Shown in pieces: positions 44,334-56,854 of a DNA stretch of 64,000 bases. The notes below the pieces were generated by a model. That model was not told the origin of the DNA. It made no database searches and worked only from the letters and a program-made list of their open reading frames with translations. The position numbers and the translations under genes are program-made. The stretch comes from Datisca glomerata (lineage: Eukaryota; Streptophyta; Magnoliopsida; Cucurbitales; Datiscaceae), in the NCBI GenBank assembly GCA_003255025.1, contig QANY01002235.1, positions 526,260-590,259 of the forward strand, read 5' to 3'. How positions within the stretch are numbered: the first letter of the stretch is position 1; each line of letters opens with the position of its first letter.

Positions 44334-45026
44334 TGTTGAATGTAGTGATGGAACAAAATGCTTTCATATATCAACAATACAATGAAATTGGAATGAATAC
44401 AACTTAAATGCAACATAGACTATTACAACGAAAATAATTAGAATTCTTACACGAAAATTCAGAAATAAATAGAGAAATTAAATACAACTGAAATTTCAAT
44501 AATTAAAGTACAAATAGGTGAAGATCGATGATTGCTCGTAAGCAATGTCCTAAAGACAAAATCGTCCTCCACAGGGTGCTTGGAGACTACGACGAATCGC
44601 CTCTGCATGATACAACGATCTAAGTCTAAGTATAGCAACCAATAACTCAGACTCTCTCAGAACTCTCAGTATTTCTCTCTCAATATGCAGATATGTAATG
44701 ATGGTCATGAAAACCAGATTTTGTGATGGTGATAAAAATGAAGTCAGTAATGATGATTAAAACCGAATTACTTATGTGCTCGCACACTGCCTTTAGTTAA
44801 AACATGGGCAGCTTGGGGAGCAAGTAACAAAAATTGGTTAGTGTTGATAAGGTAATGCACAAAATTGGGGATAATGGAGATAAGCACGAAGTTAGTGCTA
44901 ATAAAGTCTAATTACGTCTGCAGATAATCCAAGAGATATTTATTTAGTTTTGACATATTCAAAGCTCCAAATCTTCCTCTCCAAGTAATAATCAAAAGAA
45001 TTTTGATCCAAAAAATAATTCTTTGA
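44334..45026 (-). repeat. 3' LTR of gene-inserted copia element (truncated)
   Basis: It matches 48773-49457 with small indels. The U3-side 244 bp present at 49458-49701 are missing, and pol sequence joins directly at about 45027. Confidence 0.9.
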
Positions 45027-45359
45027 TCTAGACCGGACCAAACCGAACCAAGCTATAGCCATATTGTCACAGTGGACACATATAGCTGACACTGGTTTTG
45101 GCCACACCAAAATATCTTCCAAGAAATTCCTGAGCCATTCTGCTTCTTCACAAGTCTTGTCCAAAGTTATGAATTCTGATTTCATAGTTGAACGAGCTAT
45201 ACATGTTTGCTTAGTAGACCTCCATGAGATAGCTCCACCACATAGGGTAAAAACATATCCACTAGTAGATTTAGTCTCTAGATTGTCTGATATCCAGTTA
45301 GCATAACTAAATCCTTCTAACACCGGGGGATAGATTGAGTAGTGCAGTCCGTACTTCAT
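44940..45359 (-). pseudogene. Copia RNase H domain reading into the truncated LTR
   Basis: The frame has [22 protein letters not shown] (the usual first Asp of SDADW reads N), then [22 protein letters not shown] (Glu) and [10 protein letters not shown] (Asp kept). The last part, [18 protein letters not shown], is encoded by the LTR because the LTR start is deleted. Confidence 0.75.
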
Positions 45360-45417
45360 ATTAAATTTTAAGTACCTTAGATTTCTTATTAATGCATGAC
45401 AATGATCACGTCCAGAA

Positions 45418-46284
45418 TTACTCGTATATTTTTGCCAACCTTCCTACTGAATATGTTATATCAGGCCTGATGCAATTCATGATATACATTAAACTCTCAA
45501 TTATTTGTGAGTACTCCAATTGAGATACTTCAACTCCATTATTCTTTCTCAACTTACAGTTTGGGTCAAACGGAGTTACTGTAGGTTTTCTTTCATATTG
45601 CCCAAACCTTTTCAAAATCTTTTCTATATAATGGGACTGAGTAAGGATGTATTCATTTTCAGTTCGCTTTACTTGAATTCCAAGAATAACATCTACTTGA
45701 CCTAAGTCTTTCATGTCAAAATTAGAATCCAACATCTTCTTCGTAGAAGATATTATATCCTTATTCGATCCCACTATAAGCATGTCATCTACATATAAAT
45801 ATATTATGATGAATTTATCATTAGTACCTTTAATGTAAACACATTTATCACATTAATTTATCTTAAATCCATTAGATAACATTGTGTGATCAAACTTCTC
45901 ATGCCATTGCTTTGGCGATTGCTTTAATTCATAAAGAGATTTAACAATTTTACAGACATTTCGTTCTTGGCCTTTAACCATGAACCCTTCGGGCGGTTCC
46001 ATGTAGATTTATTCGTCCAATTCTCTATTTAAGAAAGCAATCTTTACATCCATTTGGTAAATTTTCAAACTATGTAAAGTTGTTAGTGCAATCAACATCC
46101 TGATAGAGGTGATTGTCGTCACTAGAGAATAGGTATCGAAAAATTCTATAACTTCCTTCTGTCGGTATCCTTTAGCTACCAAGTGAGCTTTGTACTTTTC
46201 AATAGTATCATCAGCTCTCAGCTTTCTTTTGAAGATCAATTTATAGCCTATTGGTTTATTCCCAGGTGGGAGATCTACCAACAT
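45418..46284 (-). pseudogene. Copia reverse transcriptase in EDGP-like gene
   Basis: The frame 46284-46009 has MLVDLPPGNKPIGYKLIFK, KAHLVAKGYRQKE and YQMDVKIAFLN. The catalytic YVDDMLIV is encoded near 45790, and LGQVDVILGIQVKRTENEY follows. A stop and frame change occur at about 46010 and between 45990 and 45783. Confidence 0.8.
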
Positions 46285-46299
46285 CCATGTGTTATTTTG

Positions 46300-47363
46300 T
46301 ATAATAGAATCTATCTCATTATCGATTACTTCCTTCCAAAAAGGAGCCTCAGGGTTAGATATTGCCTGCTTATATGTTTAAGGTTCGGCCTTTGTCATGT
46401 ATGTTAGAAATTCTGGACCAAATGAGGTACTCATTTTAGCTCTTTTACTTCTTCTAAGCTCAGGTTTAGATTCTTCATCAATCTGAGCTCTAGAAGAATT
46501 TTCTTCTAAACCTCGTTTGCCAGTTTGACTGTGTCTTCCCTCCTTAAATTGAAACACATTCTCAAAGAATTCGACATTGACAGACTCCATTATAGTGTTG
46601 GTACTTATGTCAGAAATATCTGACTAATAACTAACAATCTATATGCAGCACTGTTCAATGCATATCCTATGAAAACATAGTCTATCGTCTTAGGCCCTAA
46701 CTTTACTCTTTTTGGCAACAATACTTGGACATTTGCGAGATACCCCCACACTTTTAGGATTTTATAAGGTAACTTCCCTTTCCACTCTTCATAAGGAGAC
46801 TTGTTGGTCTTCTTATGTGGAATCCTGTTAAGTATGGTGTTTACTGTAAGCAAGGCCTCCCCTCACAAATTTCGGGGTAATCCAGAACTGTTCAACATAT
46901 AGTTCACCATATCTTTCAGAGTTTTATTATTCCTTTCAGCCACCCCATTATGTTGAGGCATATAAGGTGTAGTAGTCTGATGCACTCTGATGCACAATTC
47001 CATGCTGAGCACAGAATTCAGACACCATAGTGGAGTCATACTCTCCACCTCGGTCAGATCTAAGCACTTTGATATTTTTACCAAGTTGGTTTTCAGCTTC
47101 AGACTTGTATGTCTTAAACATATCCAAAGTCTCATCCTTCGACGAAACAGATATACATAGCAATATTTACTGAAATCATCAATAAATGTAACAAAGTAAT
47201 TTCTACCTCCCCTACTAGGTGTTAATTTTAAATCACATAAATCACTATGTATCAAATCAAGTAAGACATTTGTTCTTTCTACATATTTAAATGATTTACT
47301 TGCAAATTTAGATTTTACGCATGTCTCACATTTATTTCCTTTTTCTAGAGTAAAACTAGGCAA
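46300..47363 (-). pseudogene. Copia integrase in EDGP-like gene
   Basis: The frame 47363-46863 starts with the HxxC/CxxC end CETCVKSKFASKSF, then IHSDLCDLKLTPSRGGRNYF (first Asp) and FIDDFSKYCYVYLF. A shifted frame gives VLRSDRGGEYDSTM (second Asp). TTPYMPQHNGVAERNNKTL has the Glu. The C-terminal part (WGYLANVQVLLPKRVKLGPK) is in 46853-46605. Frames change near 47150 and 46860. Confidence 0.8.
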
Positions 47364-47374
47364 AAGTTCTAAAA

Positions 47375-48755
47375 TTAATCATTCGTTGTAAGGATAAAAA
47401 AATTAACATGTCCTAATCTAGCATGCCAAATATTAGACAGTTCAGCAATATAAACAAAAGAAGCATAATTTTTATGAATAATAGTAGGAGTTAGAGTAGA
47501 CACATTAAGTCTGAAAAGACTATAAGAACTATAACCCTTCCCAACAAACATCCCTCCTTTAGTCAGAATAAACTTGCCAGCATCAAAGACAAGCTTAAAT
47601 CCAATCTTACATAAAAGAGATCTTGAAACCAAATTCCTACGAATTTTAGGCACATGCAGGATGTCCAGGAGAGTGAGTTGTTTTCCGGATGTGAACGCAC
47701 AACCTTTCTCTTTCCCTTAACAACAGCTTCTGAGGCATTCTCCATATGGAGAACTTCATCCTTTTCAACCTTTGTATAAGTTGAAAAAATATTTCGGTCA
47801 CTACACATATGCTTTGTTGCACCCGTGTCAACCCACCATTCCTTGGTGTCGGCGACCACACAGATCTCAGAAATCATAACATAGAGATCATCTATCTCCA
47901 TCATATTTGCTTGATTCATTTTCCCGCTGTTACGGGGTTGATTATCATCGTTAAGATCTTTTTTAAAATGACAGTCCTTTGCCCTATGTCTGGCTTTACC
48001 GCACACCCAACAACTATCCTTAATGCGTTTATCTGAGTTACTTTTCTAAGCACTACTCGGTGGTGTCTTCCTTTTCTTGCTCAGTTGATTGGATTTGTTT
48101 CCTTCCACCACGTTAGCTTTCGTTCCGTAGGTTTCTCACATTGTTTTCTTTTCATTCTTCCGATTGTCCTCCTCTATCCTCAGCCGAACAATCAGATCCT
48201 CCATGCTAAACGCCTTACGCTTGTGCTTCAGATAATTCTTAAAGTCTTTCCATGACGGCAGCTTCTCAATGATGGACACAACTTGGAACGGTTCATTCAC
48301 GATCATCCCCTCGACCTCCATGTTGTTGAAGATGATATGTAATTCCTCCACTCGACTAATTATCGTGTTCTTATCATCCATCTCGTATTTCAAATATTTT
48401 TTGACGATAAACTTCTTCATCCCGACATCCTCAGTTTTGTACTTCTTCTCCAAGGCTTGCCACAACTCTTTTGTCATCTTGAGTGACGAGAAGACGTTGT
48501 AGAGGGTGTCTACCAAGCCATTCAAGATATAGTTTCAGCAAAGGAAGTCTGAATGAATCCAGGCTTCCCGTGTCGATGCTAGCTCCTTCAATTGTCCTTC
48601 CTTCAGTGTATGAGGAATATCGCCATGAGCAGATGTGCTAGATTGAGAGTGGTTAGATAGAAGACCATATTTTGTTGTCATTGTTTAAAGTTGTCCCTCT
48701 TGAATTTCTCAGGTCTTTCAGTGTGGAAAGTCTTGATTCCAGTAGATTGCTCCAT
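47375..48755 (-). pseudogene. Copia gag and protease in EDGP-like gene
   Basis: The start is the ATG at 48755 (MEQSTGIKTF), 17 bp after the LTR. The capsid spans about 48525-48136 (ELWQALEKKYKTEDVGMKKF). The knuckle CGKARHRAKDC lies near 48000. The protease active site is WWVDTGATKHMC near 47850, with D-T-G intact. The GAG-pre-integrase motif [11 protein letters not shown] is at about 47430. Stops and shifts lie near 48530, 48060 and 47660. Confidence 0.8.
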
Positions 48756-48772
48756 ACTTATTGTCTTTAGAT

Positions 48773-49701
48773 TGTTGAATGTAGTGATGGAACAAGATGC
48801 TTTCATATACCAACAATACAATGAAATTGGAATGAATACAACGTAAATGTAACAGAGAGGATTACGACGAAAATAATTAGAATTCTTACACGGAAATTCA
48901 GAAAATAAATAGAGAAATTAAATAAAACTGAAATTCCAATAATTAAAGCAGAAAGGTGAAGATCGAGGATCGCTCGTAAGCAATGTCCTAAAGACAATAA
49001 TTTTCCTCCACATGGAGACTACGACGAATCGCCTCTGCAGTATACAACGATCTAAGTCTGAGTATAGTAACCAATAACTCAGATTCTCTCAGAACTCTTT
49101 GTATCTCTATCTCAATATGCATATATGTGATGATGGTGATGAAAACCAGATTTTTCGATGGTGATAAAAATAAAGTCACTAATGATGATCAAAACCGCAT
49201 TACTTATGATCACACACTGCCTTTATTTAAAACTTGGGCAGCTTGGGGAGCAAGTAACAAAAATTGGTTAGTGTTGATAAGGTAATGTACGAAATTGGGG
49301 ATAATGGAGATAAGCACGAAATTAGTGCTGATAAAGTCTAATTATCTTCTGGAGATAATCTGAGAGATATTTATTTATCTTTGACAAATTCAAAGCTCCA
49401 AGTTTACCTCTCCAAATAATAATAAAAATAAAATTTATCCAAAAAATAATTCTTTGAGCCGAGTCGACCGGCTGGGGCACGCGTGTGAGGGGAGGACCAT
49501 GTGTCATCTAGGTCCTCCTTACCGCACAAAATATGGGGTGCCCCTTGGGGTTAGCCCCAAGGCGTGAGAGTTGTTAAACCCAACACATTTTACTTAAGTT
49601 TTTCACGTGAGACTAAATCCCACTCAATTTTATATCACACACTTTGATTTACACTTTTTCTTTCTGTCTTTTGACTTCTACTTCATTTATTATCTCCAAC
49701 A
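48773..49701 (-). repeat. 5' LTR of gene-inserted copia element
   Basis: 929 bp, TGTTGGAGATAAT to CACTACATTCAACA on the minus strand. No TGGTATCAGAGC-type primer site follows; the next bases are ATCTAAAGACAATAAGT, then the gag ATG. Confidence 0.9.
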
Positions 49702-50414
49702 TTAGTTTCAAAAGAAAATTCGCCCTTCGCTTGGCATCCAAAGAAAATTAGCTTTTACGGAAATGGTCTTTATGTGCTTTTACCCAATATCGATGCTTCA
49801 AAATCTCTTATTAATACCCCACTTCTCATCAAACCTGTTAGCACTGCCTCTTTTTACGCAGCAGGAGAGAAATCGGCTGAGTACTTCATCGGCATAAAAT
49901 CTATTAAAATCAACGACAAGGTTGTCCCTTTAAATACCACTGTACTATCAATCGATCGCGAAGGAAATGATGGAACAAAAATCAGCACAGTGGATCCATA
50001 CACAATCATGGAGACCTCAATATACAATGCTGTTGTCAGTACTTTTGTCAAACAGCTTTCGGGCGTACCAGGAGTAGCAGCCGTCACGCCATTTGGGGCG
50101 TGTTTTGATTCAACCAATCTGGGCAGCACACGCGTTGGGCCGCCTGTGCCTACCATCGATCTAGTGCTGCAGAGCAAGAGAGTATACTGGAGGATTTTGG
50201 TGCTAATTCAATGGCGGAGGTTAAGAGGAATGTTCTGTGTTTGGGTTTTGTGGGTGGAGTTTATAATCCAAGGACTCCAATTGTGATTGGCGGATATCAA
50301 TTGGAAAACAATCTTTTGCAATTTGATTTAGCAAATTCAAAGCTTGGATTCAGCTCCTCTTTGCTCTTTAGGCAAACTACTTGTGGGAACTTCAATTTCA
50401 CTTCTAAAGCTTAG
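49702..50414 (+). pseudogene. EDGP/basic 7S globulin-like gene, 3' half
   Basis: It resumes right after the target duplication with FKRKFALRLASKEN. A one-base shift near 49750 leads to NGLYVLLPNIDASKSL, then SAEYFIGIKSIKINDKVVPL, STVDPYTIMETSIYNAVV and GSTRVGPPVPTIDLVLQ. A second shift near 50195 leads to LCLGFVGGVYNP, PIVIGGYQLENNLLQFDL and the C-terminus TTCGNFNFTSKA with TAG-type stop TAG at 50412. Length and blocks are those of a full family C-terminal half. Together with the 5' half, the host gene has two stops and two shifts besides the insertion. Confidence 0.85.
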
Positions 50415-51804
50415 AGAACCTTTTCTTTTTCTCTCTTTCACAATAAAATGTAATAATGGTTTCATGAAGTGGTATTGCGTGTGAGGTAGGAGGGTGGGAA
50501 CTACTGCCCGGCATGAAATATTGCAGATATTCTTTTCCTTTATTTGAATGTGAAGAATATGGATAAGGATTCAAAGAAAGAGTTTAGTTCTCAACAGGAA
50601 TAATGAATAAACCGAAAAATGTGTGAACTAAATTAAAAAATTTATAATTTATAATTTATAATATATTATCAGTGACAAGTAAGAATCATTTTTAGATAAT
50701 ATTGTACACATATTATTCTTTAATCTATAATATATTAAAAGTTGAGAGATGTGAGAATTATTTTAGGACAATTTTTTCATTTATTATGATGCATTACCCA
50801 AAATAATCGTATGATTTCTATGTTAGCATTAAATAATTTGTTATTTTTAAAACTATAATAAATTGAAAAGTAAACATTAATTTTTTAAATCCATTTATCT
50901 ATTTAATAATTTTAAAAATAACAAATAAATTTCAAGTTAATTTTAATTTGGTACTTTGACTAAATTATAACATGTCCTTCAAAAAATTATAGAAAAATTG
51001 TAATAATCTATAAATATATAGGAAAGTGAATTATTACTGTAAAAAATGAAAGGGAAGTTTAAAATATAATTGAATTATGATACACTTTTAGAAACTTTTG
51101 TTATGAAATATTTTGTATGTTACTATATGTATCATTTTAGATAGATATAGTCACACAAAATTCATTAATCAAAATATATTTTTGAATAAAACAATTAAGA
51201 TCAAGTTTAAGATAAAACATGAAATAGATGATTTACATTTAACAATGTCACCTTTTTTTTTAAAATTTAGAGCATATTTTTACTATACTAGTAAAAACGT
51301 ACGTACGTTGCACGTAATAAGTCTAATTGTTTTTGTTGCATCGCTATCCACAATCATATCCAAGAAAAATGAAGAGAACTTACGGAAGAATATTGTCATT
51401 TTTCACTAACTACATGCATAGAAAAACACATATTTGCTTTATTTCTTCCTTATAAAATAAAAGATAAGGGTTTTTTAGGTAACTAGGTCATATAATAGTA
51501 TCCAATTAAATTTGTGTCAATGTTTTCAGATTTTCAGATTTTATAATCATAATATACCGCAAATACTCTTTGTTAATGACAAAAAATAATTTTTTAACAA
51601 AGAAATTATTAGTAACCAATCAGAACAAAAGAAATTTAAATCTCATTAAATGTAAATCTCAAACCAAAATCTCTCTTTCATAACCTTCTCCAAAATTCCC
51701 TCTATATCTCTCTAAATTAAAATTCTGAAAAGATATTTATAATATTATAATTTTATTCAACTATTTATAAGTAAAATATTTACACTTGGCCTAAAATCTT
51801 CTCT
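50415..51804. other. AT-rich intergenic DNA with a Helitron-like end
   Basis: No gene seen. On the minus strand a hairpin-like ACGTGCAACGTACGT is followed by CTAGT at 51287-51291. Confidence 0.45.
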
Positions 51805-52173
51805 AATCTCTGTCAATTCGCATTAACATGAATTACACACATTAAAAATATAGATTAATTTAAGTTAATACATACTGACACCGAATAAATTTACATTGAA
51901 TAAAGTAATAAAAATCAAATTTATGGTGTCAATAATTAACATTGGTTTTTTATTAAAAGACGTCTTTTCGTTTGTAGCGTGTATATGAATATTTTTAGTT
52001 ACTCTACAAATGAAAAGACGCCTTCTAATAAAAAATCAATGTAATTATTGACATCGTTGATTTTTGTTACTTTATTCAATGTAAATTTATTCGATATTAG
52101 TATGTATTAGCTTGAATTAATCTATTTCTTAATGTGTGTAATTCATATTAATTAATATAAATTGACAGAGATT
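51805..52173. repeat. Long foldback (inverted repeat), about 170-bp arms
   Basis: The left arm from 51805 (AATCTCTGTCAATT) to about 51977 is matched by the right arm from about 52004 to 52173 (AATTGACAGAGATT), with few mismatches. The 26-nt loop includes GTGTATATGAATATT. It could be a foldback MITE or give a long hairpin RNA. No target duplication was identified. Confidence 0.85.
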
Positions 52174-55100
52174 AATTCATATTTATTCTTTGTGTTAATA
52201 TTATGAGTTCATCTCCTTATCAATTTTTATTAACATGAACTATATTTTGTTGATAGATGTAAATTTTGTCTCTATGTTGATATGCATTAACATGAATTCA
52301 ATGAAATCTTTATCTTATGTCATTATGTATTAACATGAAATAGGAAAACATGCTAGTAAGAAAACCACCAACAATCTACCCACTTATAAAAAATATAGGA
52401 ATGAGGAAAAATAGGTGTCGACAAACAAATAAGAAAATACTTTTAAAAAACAAACACTTAAGAAAAATATATAAATTTAAAAATTATTAATTACCCGCTC
52501 ATCATCAAACTGCCTAAAATAAACAAGAAAAAAATTAAAACCATACAAAAAGCATTAGTACAACATGTTGCCATACTTGTAGGAATTATAGATAGGAAGT
52601 TACATAGTATAGAGACAAATATAAAAATTACGTAAAAGAGTAATTGAAGAGAATTAAATAGAAAAATAAAAAAACTTTTATACTTCTATAAAGATAACAA
52701 ATTGAAAACGCAATAAACAAATGATTTTATTATAGAAGGAAAAAAACTAATCTAAGAATGGAAAACAATAATTATTTCATTATTATGGGTAAATACGTTT
52801 ACTAAAAATGTTATAAATTTTAAAAGGATAAAATTGATAGAAATCTAAAGAACTAAAAAGGTTGACAAAAATCTAATGAATTGTGTGAAAAAATGCTATT
52901 TGGTGCAATTTCTGAAAAGATAATGTACTAATTTTAATATTTATGAATTAAAATTTATATTGGACCTTGAGTTAAATAATATATCAATAATACTTCCTGA
53001 TAAAAAAAATAGGGGACCCTCACAAATCAATGTACTTTGCATGTTATACATAGTATTCATTATGTAGCGACTCATTAAAAATGTAAAAATATAAATTTTA
53101 GATATTGTATACATTAAAAATTTTAATGCTCGAATATAGACACAGTGCACAAAAGATAATACATTAAAATTAAAAATTAGATGTTTAAAATTATACTATT
53201 AAACATTATTTTTGAATCATAGAAAATAGTTTTATTTCATCATCTTGTCACCTTCCTAGAATTAATTATACCATTAGCAGATTGTTGAAAAATATATCAA
53301 TTTCTTTCTCTAAATTTGTTGTATGAATTTTTATGTTGCTAATAACATATATGTTACATAATACAAATTTTATAAATTAGTAACGAATAAATTATTATTA
53401 ACTAAAAGATAAATTTTTCTTTTATATATATATATCTTGCAATTGACTTCAACAGACATTCACGTTCCTATTTACACAATATTATCAACATAATTAATTC
53501 ACGAATTATTTAAAGGAAGTAAATAAAACATAGATGAAATACCTATTTTGTATGATATTTTAAGGGGGCTTAGAGGGTAAAAAGGGAAATCAAAAGTTTC
53601 TCCCCCTTAAGCTCCTTTTAATATAGTATAGATATAGGGTACTCTTCTTTTTCTTCGAAAAAACGCTGATGTTTTCTACAAATTTGTTGAATAATAATAT
53701 ATCAACAAATAAAATTAGTAACAATATAATATTGTCTTGGTTTAACAAATAAAATTAATAACGATATAGCATTATCTTGATTTCTCAAATATATTAAAAA
53801 AAGTAATATAGAGATAAATGTATTTCTTTTTAATTAACATAAACAAATAATATTAGATGAAATAATCATAGTTACAAATATAAAATATTTAAATACACAT
53901 GTATCACACTTGTTTATTGACTAGTATATTAAAAGAGATTCGATTCGGAACTCTTAAATGTCCAATATCCAATATTGAAATAATTTAAGTGGGAAGCAAT
54001 GAAGAAATTTTTTTAGACAATCATGTCCGCATATTTTTCTACTAATCCTAAAATGCTCTCTAACAGTATACTTGTGACATTCTCATTCGTTGTTACTAAT
54101 ATTTTTATCAAGTGCCACAAACTATGACCATTTGGCCTGTCCGAATAGCCATAAACCTAATGAATATAAATTTTAGTTTGAGACAATACTTTTTTTTTTC
54201 AAGTGAAATAATATCATTTTTTAACAATGAAACAATACAACTTTTTTAAGTAGAGAAGTATATATTATTATGGTGGACACAAGAAACATAAATTGTATAA
54301 ATATAGTTATACAAAACTTACAAACAAAAAGAATTCAATTTACGATATAAAAAAGGATCAAAGTGTAGAATAAAACATGAAATAGAAATTTAATTCTAAT
54401 GACACACCTTTTATTTTTTTTTATTTTTGAGAGCATTTTTGTATTATACACTCTTAATTTTTTTCTCAAATACTTACATAATTTTGTTCAACTTGGTTGC
54501 ATAATATATCAACAAATAAAAATAATAACAATATAATATTGTATTGATTTTATTCACATAAATTAAAAAGAAATAATATTGTGTTAAATATTTTTATTTA
54601 ATTCACATAAACACAACATAATTATAAGTAATACTTAAAGTTAATATATAATCGGTTCACTGACACGTGCATCACGCGTGTTTATTGATTAGTCATTAAA
54701 ATGTCATTTTATACTACATATGACAATTGGCTACTGATTTTTCAATTGTAAATTTAATTTTGTGATATTCAAATAACAATTAATTATGAATTATTAGTAG
54801 TATCAATATTTCTTAAATGTAGATTCATGATTAATGTCAAATACATATGACATTTTTTTATAAGCATATATTAAGAATGATGAACATATCTTTCAAAGAA
54901 TAAAAAATGTAAGTGAAGTTTTAGATTTTGAACCTGCATGACCACAATAATAAAACAAGTTTACGGAAGGACGCTCATTAATAAAATAGGGAAAACTTCA
55001 TTATGATTTTAGTAATTTTACGATGAGTCAGATAAGCATTGTTTAAATAAATAATTTTTTAATTATTCATAATGTAAAACAATGAGAAGTACAATGATCA

Positions 55101-55990
55101 TTCAGTTAAAATTGATTTACCAATTAGAAACTAAATTTGAATGTTCACAACTTTAATAAAGGATGTATATAAAACTTAATGCTAGATTTTTCTTTCCTAC
55201 TTATGTCAAAGGACTATGACTTTAAATTGTGATGAAAATAACTAAAAAATTTAATAGTTTCGATCACGTGCACTACATGTAACACTTGACTGATATATTA
55301 AAAAGTGGAACAATATTGATTTTTTTTATCAAGCTTATTGAAATAAATTTGATCGAAAAAAATCAGTTTTATTATTAATTCAAATCACACTCCCGTTCTG
55401 AAACTTTATTTCTTTAAGTTCATTTTTACATTGGTATGCGAACCATTATTTTTTTCTCTAAATTTGATATTTACATAGATAAATTTATGTCTTTATCGTT
55501 AGACCTCGCATCGCGTGGGTAATAAATTTATGTGATTTTTCATATCAAAGCTACTTCATGAAAAATTTCAAAATTAGGTCATTGAATTGAAATCTCAAAT
55601 AATTATAGTTTTGTATATTGATATTGATTGAGGTGTTCATTGGGAGGTTTGGTTTGAACTTTTTCCTTTTTCAATTTTCATCTGATTGAAATTATTTAGT
55701 ATTTACCAAACAATTTGAAATGTTTAATATTTATATTATATTTTCCAAATCTAATCAATCTATTCATTGATTAAATTTTTTTAGTTTATGGTTTTGTTAA
55801 ACAAAAGATACCAAATTTTTATCGAAATAGGAAAATAATATGAAATAATTGCAGCTCAATGTGGAAGTTGAAAAATAAAAAACTATTTAAATATTTCAAA
55901 TTATTTTACTTTGGAATATAAGAATATTTTTGGGTATTAGTTTTACTTCTAAAATATTATATTTTATCAAGATCACTATGGCAGACGAGC
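52174..55990. other. AT-rich intergenic DNA with several Helitron-like 3' ends
   Basis: No credible gene. Decayed hairpin-plus-CTAG/TTAG ends are seen: ACACATGTATCACACTTGT then CTAGT (about 53895-53925), ACACGTGCATCACGCGTGT then TTAGT (54663-54693), and CACGTGCACTACATGT (about 55265). They resemble Helitron termini, but no 5' TC ends were paired. Confidence 0.4.
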
Positions 55991-56039
55991 TAGTCTTCTT
56001 CTCCATGATTGAGCTATTCCGTTGACGCCAACAAATCAG

Positions 56040-56545
56040 ATATTATTGATGCAACTTTAGCTTATTCTTTTTTCATTTCTTCTTCTTTTTATTGTATTTT
56101 CTCCTTCACTTTTATTTCTTCTTTGATTTCCTCCTTCACTTTTTTATTCTTATTTTCCTCCCATTCTTTCCTCCTTTTTTTTCTTTTTTTTTCTTCTTCT
56201 TTTTTGTTGTCTCCTATTTCTTCTTCTCTTTTTACCTCTACCTTTTTCTTCTATTATTTCCTCCTTTATTCCTACTACTTCTTCTTTCTCATCCTCTTCT
56301 TTTTCTTCCTTTTTTCTTTATATTTTCTTCGTCTCCCTCATCCTTCATTGATTCTTCTTTCTCTTCTTTTATGTCATCGTCCTTCTCTTCTTTTGCTTCA
56401 TCCTCTTTTTTTCTCCTCTTCCTTCTCTTCTTCTTCCTCTTTTTTGCCTTATTCTCCTCTTCTTTTTCATCATTTCCCTTTTCTCGTTCCTCTTCTTTTT
56501 CCTCTTTTCCCTCTTCTTGTTCCTCTTCTTTCTCGATGACATAAT
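56040..56545. repeat. Polypyrimidine low-complexity tract (GAA/CTT-rich)
   Basis: Long TTC/TTCTTT-rich stretch on the plus strand. On the minus strand it encodes Glu/Lys-rich sequence in exon D of the DUF1985 gene. The long plus-strand Phe/Ser/Leu frames are artefacts. Confidence 0.85.
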
Positions 56546-56854
56546 GAGTAATGATCATCCGTCTGTGATGTCACCAGATAATTTATCAAAATCTTGATTT
56601 GGGAAATTACAAAGAAAATGTCTGATTACATTGCCATAATCTTCTTGTCCATTGAATTGATCTTTTTCTCCATTCCAATCAAATATTTCCTCACTCAATC
56701 CCCCACATTGGTCCTCTTCTCCTCTCTTTTCACAATGCCCTCATCATCGGCCTCTTCATCTTCTTCGTCTTCTCCTCATCGACTTCCTCATGCACCCATT
56801 GTAAGGCTAAGTAAGGCGTCGACTAAAAAATATGTAATATAAATAATACAAACC

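Larger units (their letters stand above)
44334..49701 (-). mobile_element. Ty1/copia retrotransposon inserted in the EDGP-like gene
   Basis: Minus strand: 5' LTR 48773-49701, gag from 48755, protease, integrase, RT, RNase H, 3' LTR 44334-45026. TTAGT lies on both sides (44329-44333, 49702-49706), a perfect 5-bp target duplication. LTR ends are TGTTGG...TTCAACA. The 3' LTR lacks the first 244 bp of the 5' LTR. Motif wording is close to TNT1-type copia elements. All genes have stops or shifts. Confidence 0.95.

Noticed and set aside
43755..44416. Functional extracellular dermal glycoprotein gene
   Set aside because: In-frame stops, frame shifts and a 5.4 kb insertion exclude a working gene.
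56009..56558. Long plus-strand ORFs (176 and 150 codons) of Phe/Ser/Leu
   Set aside because: Produced by a polypyrimidine tract; the minus strand carries the plausible coding sense within the DUF1985 gene.
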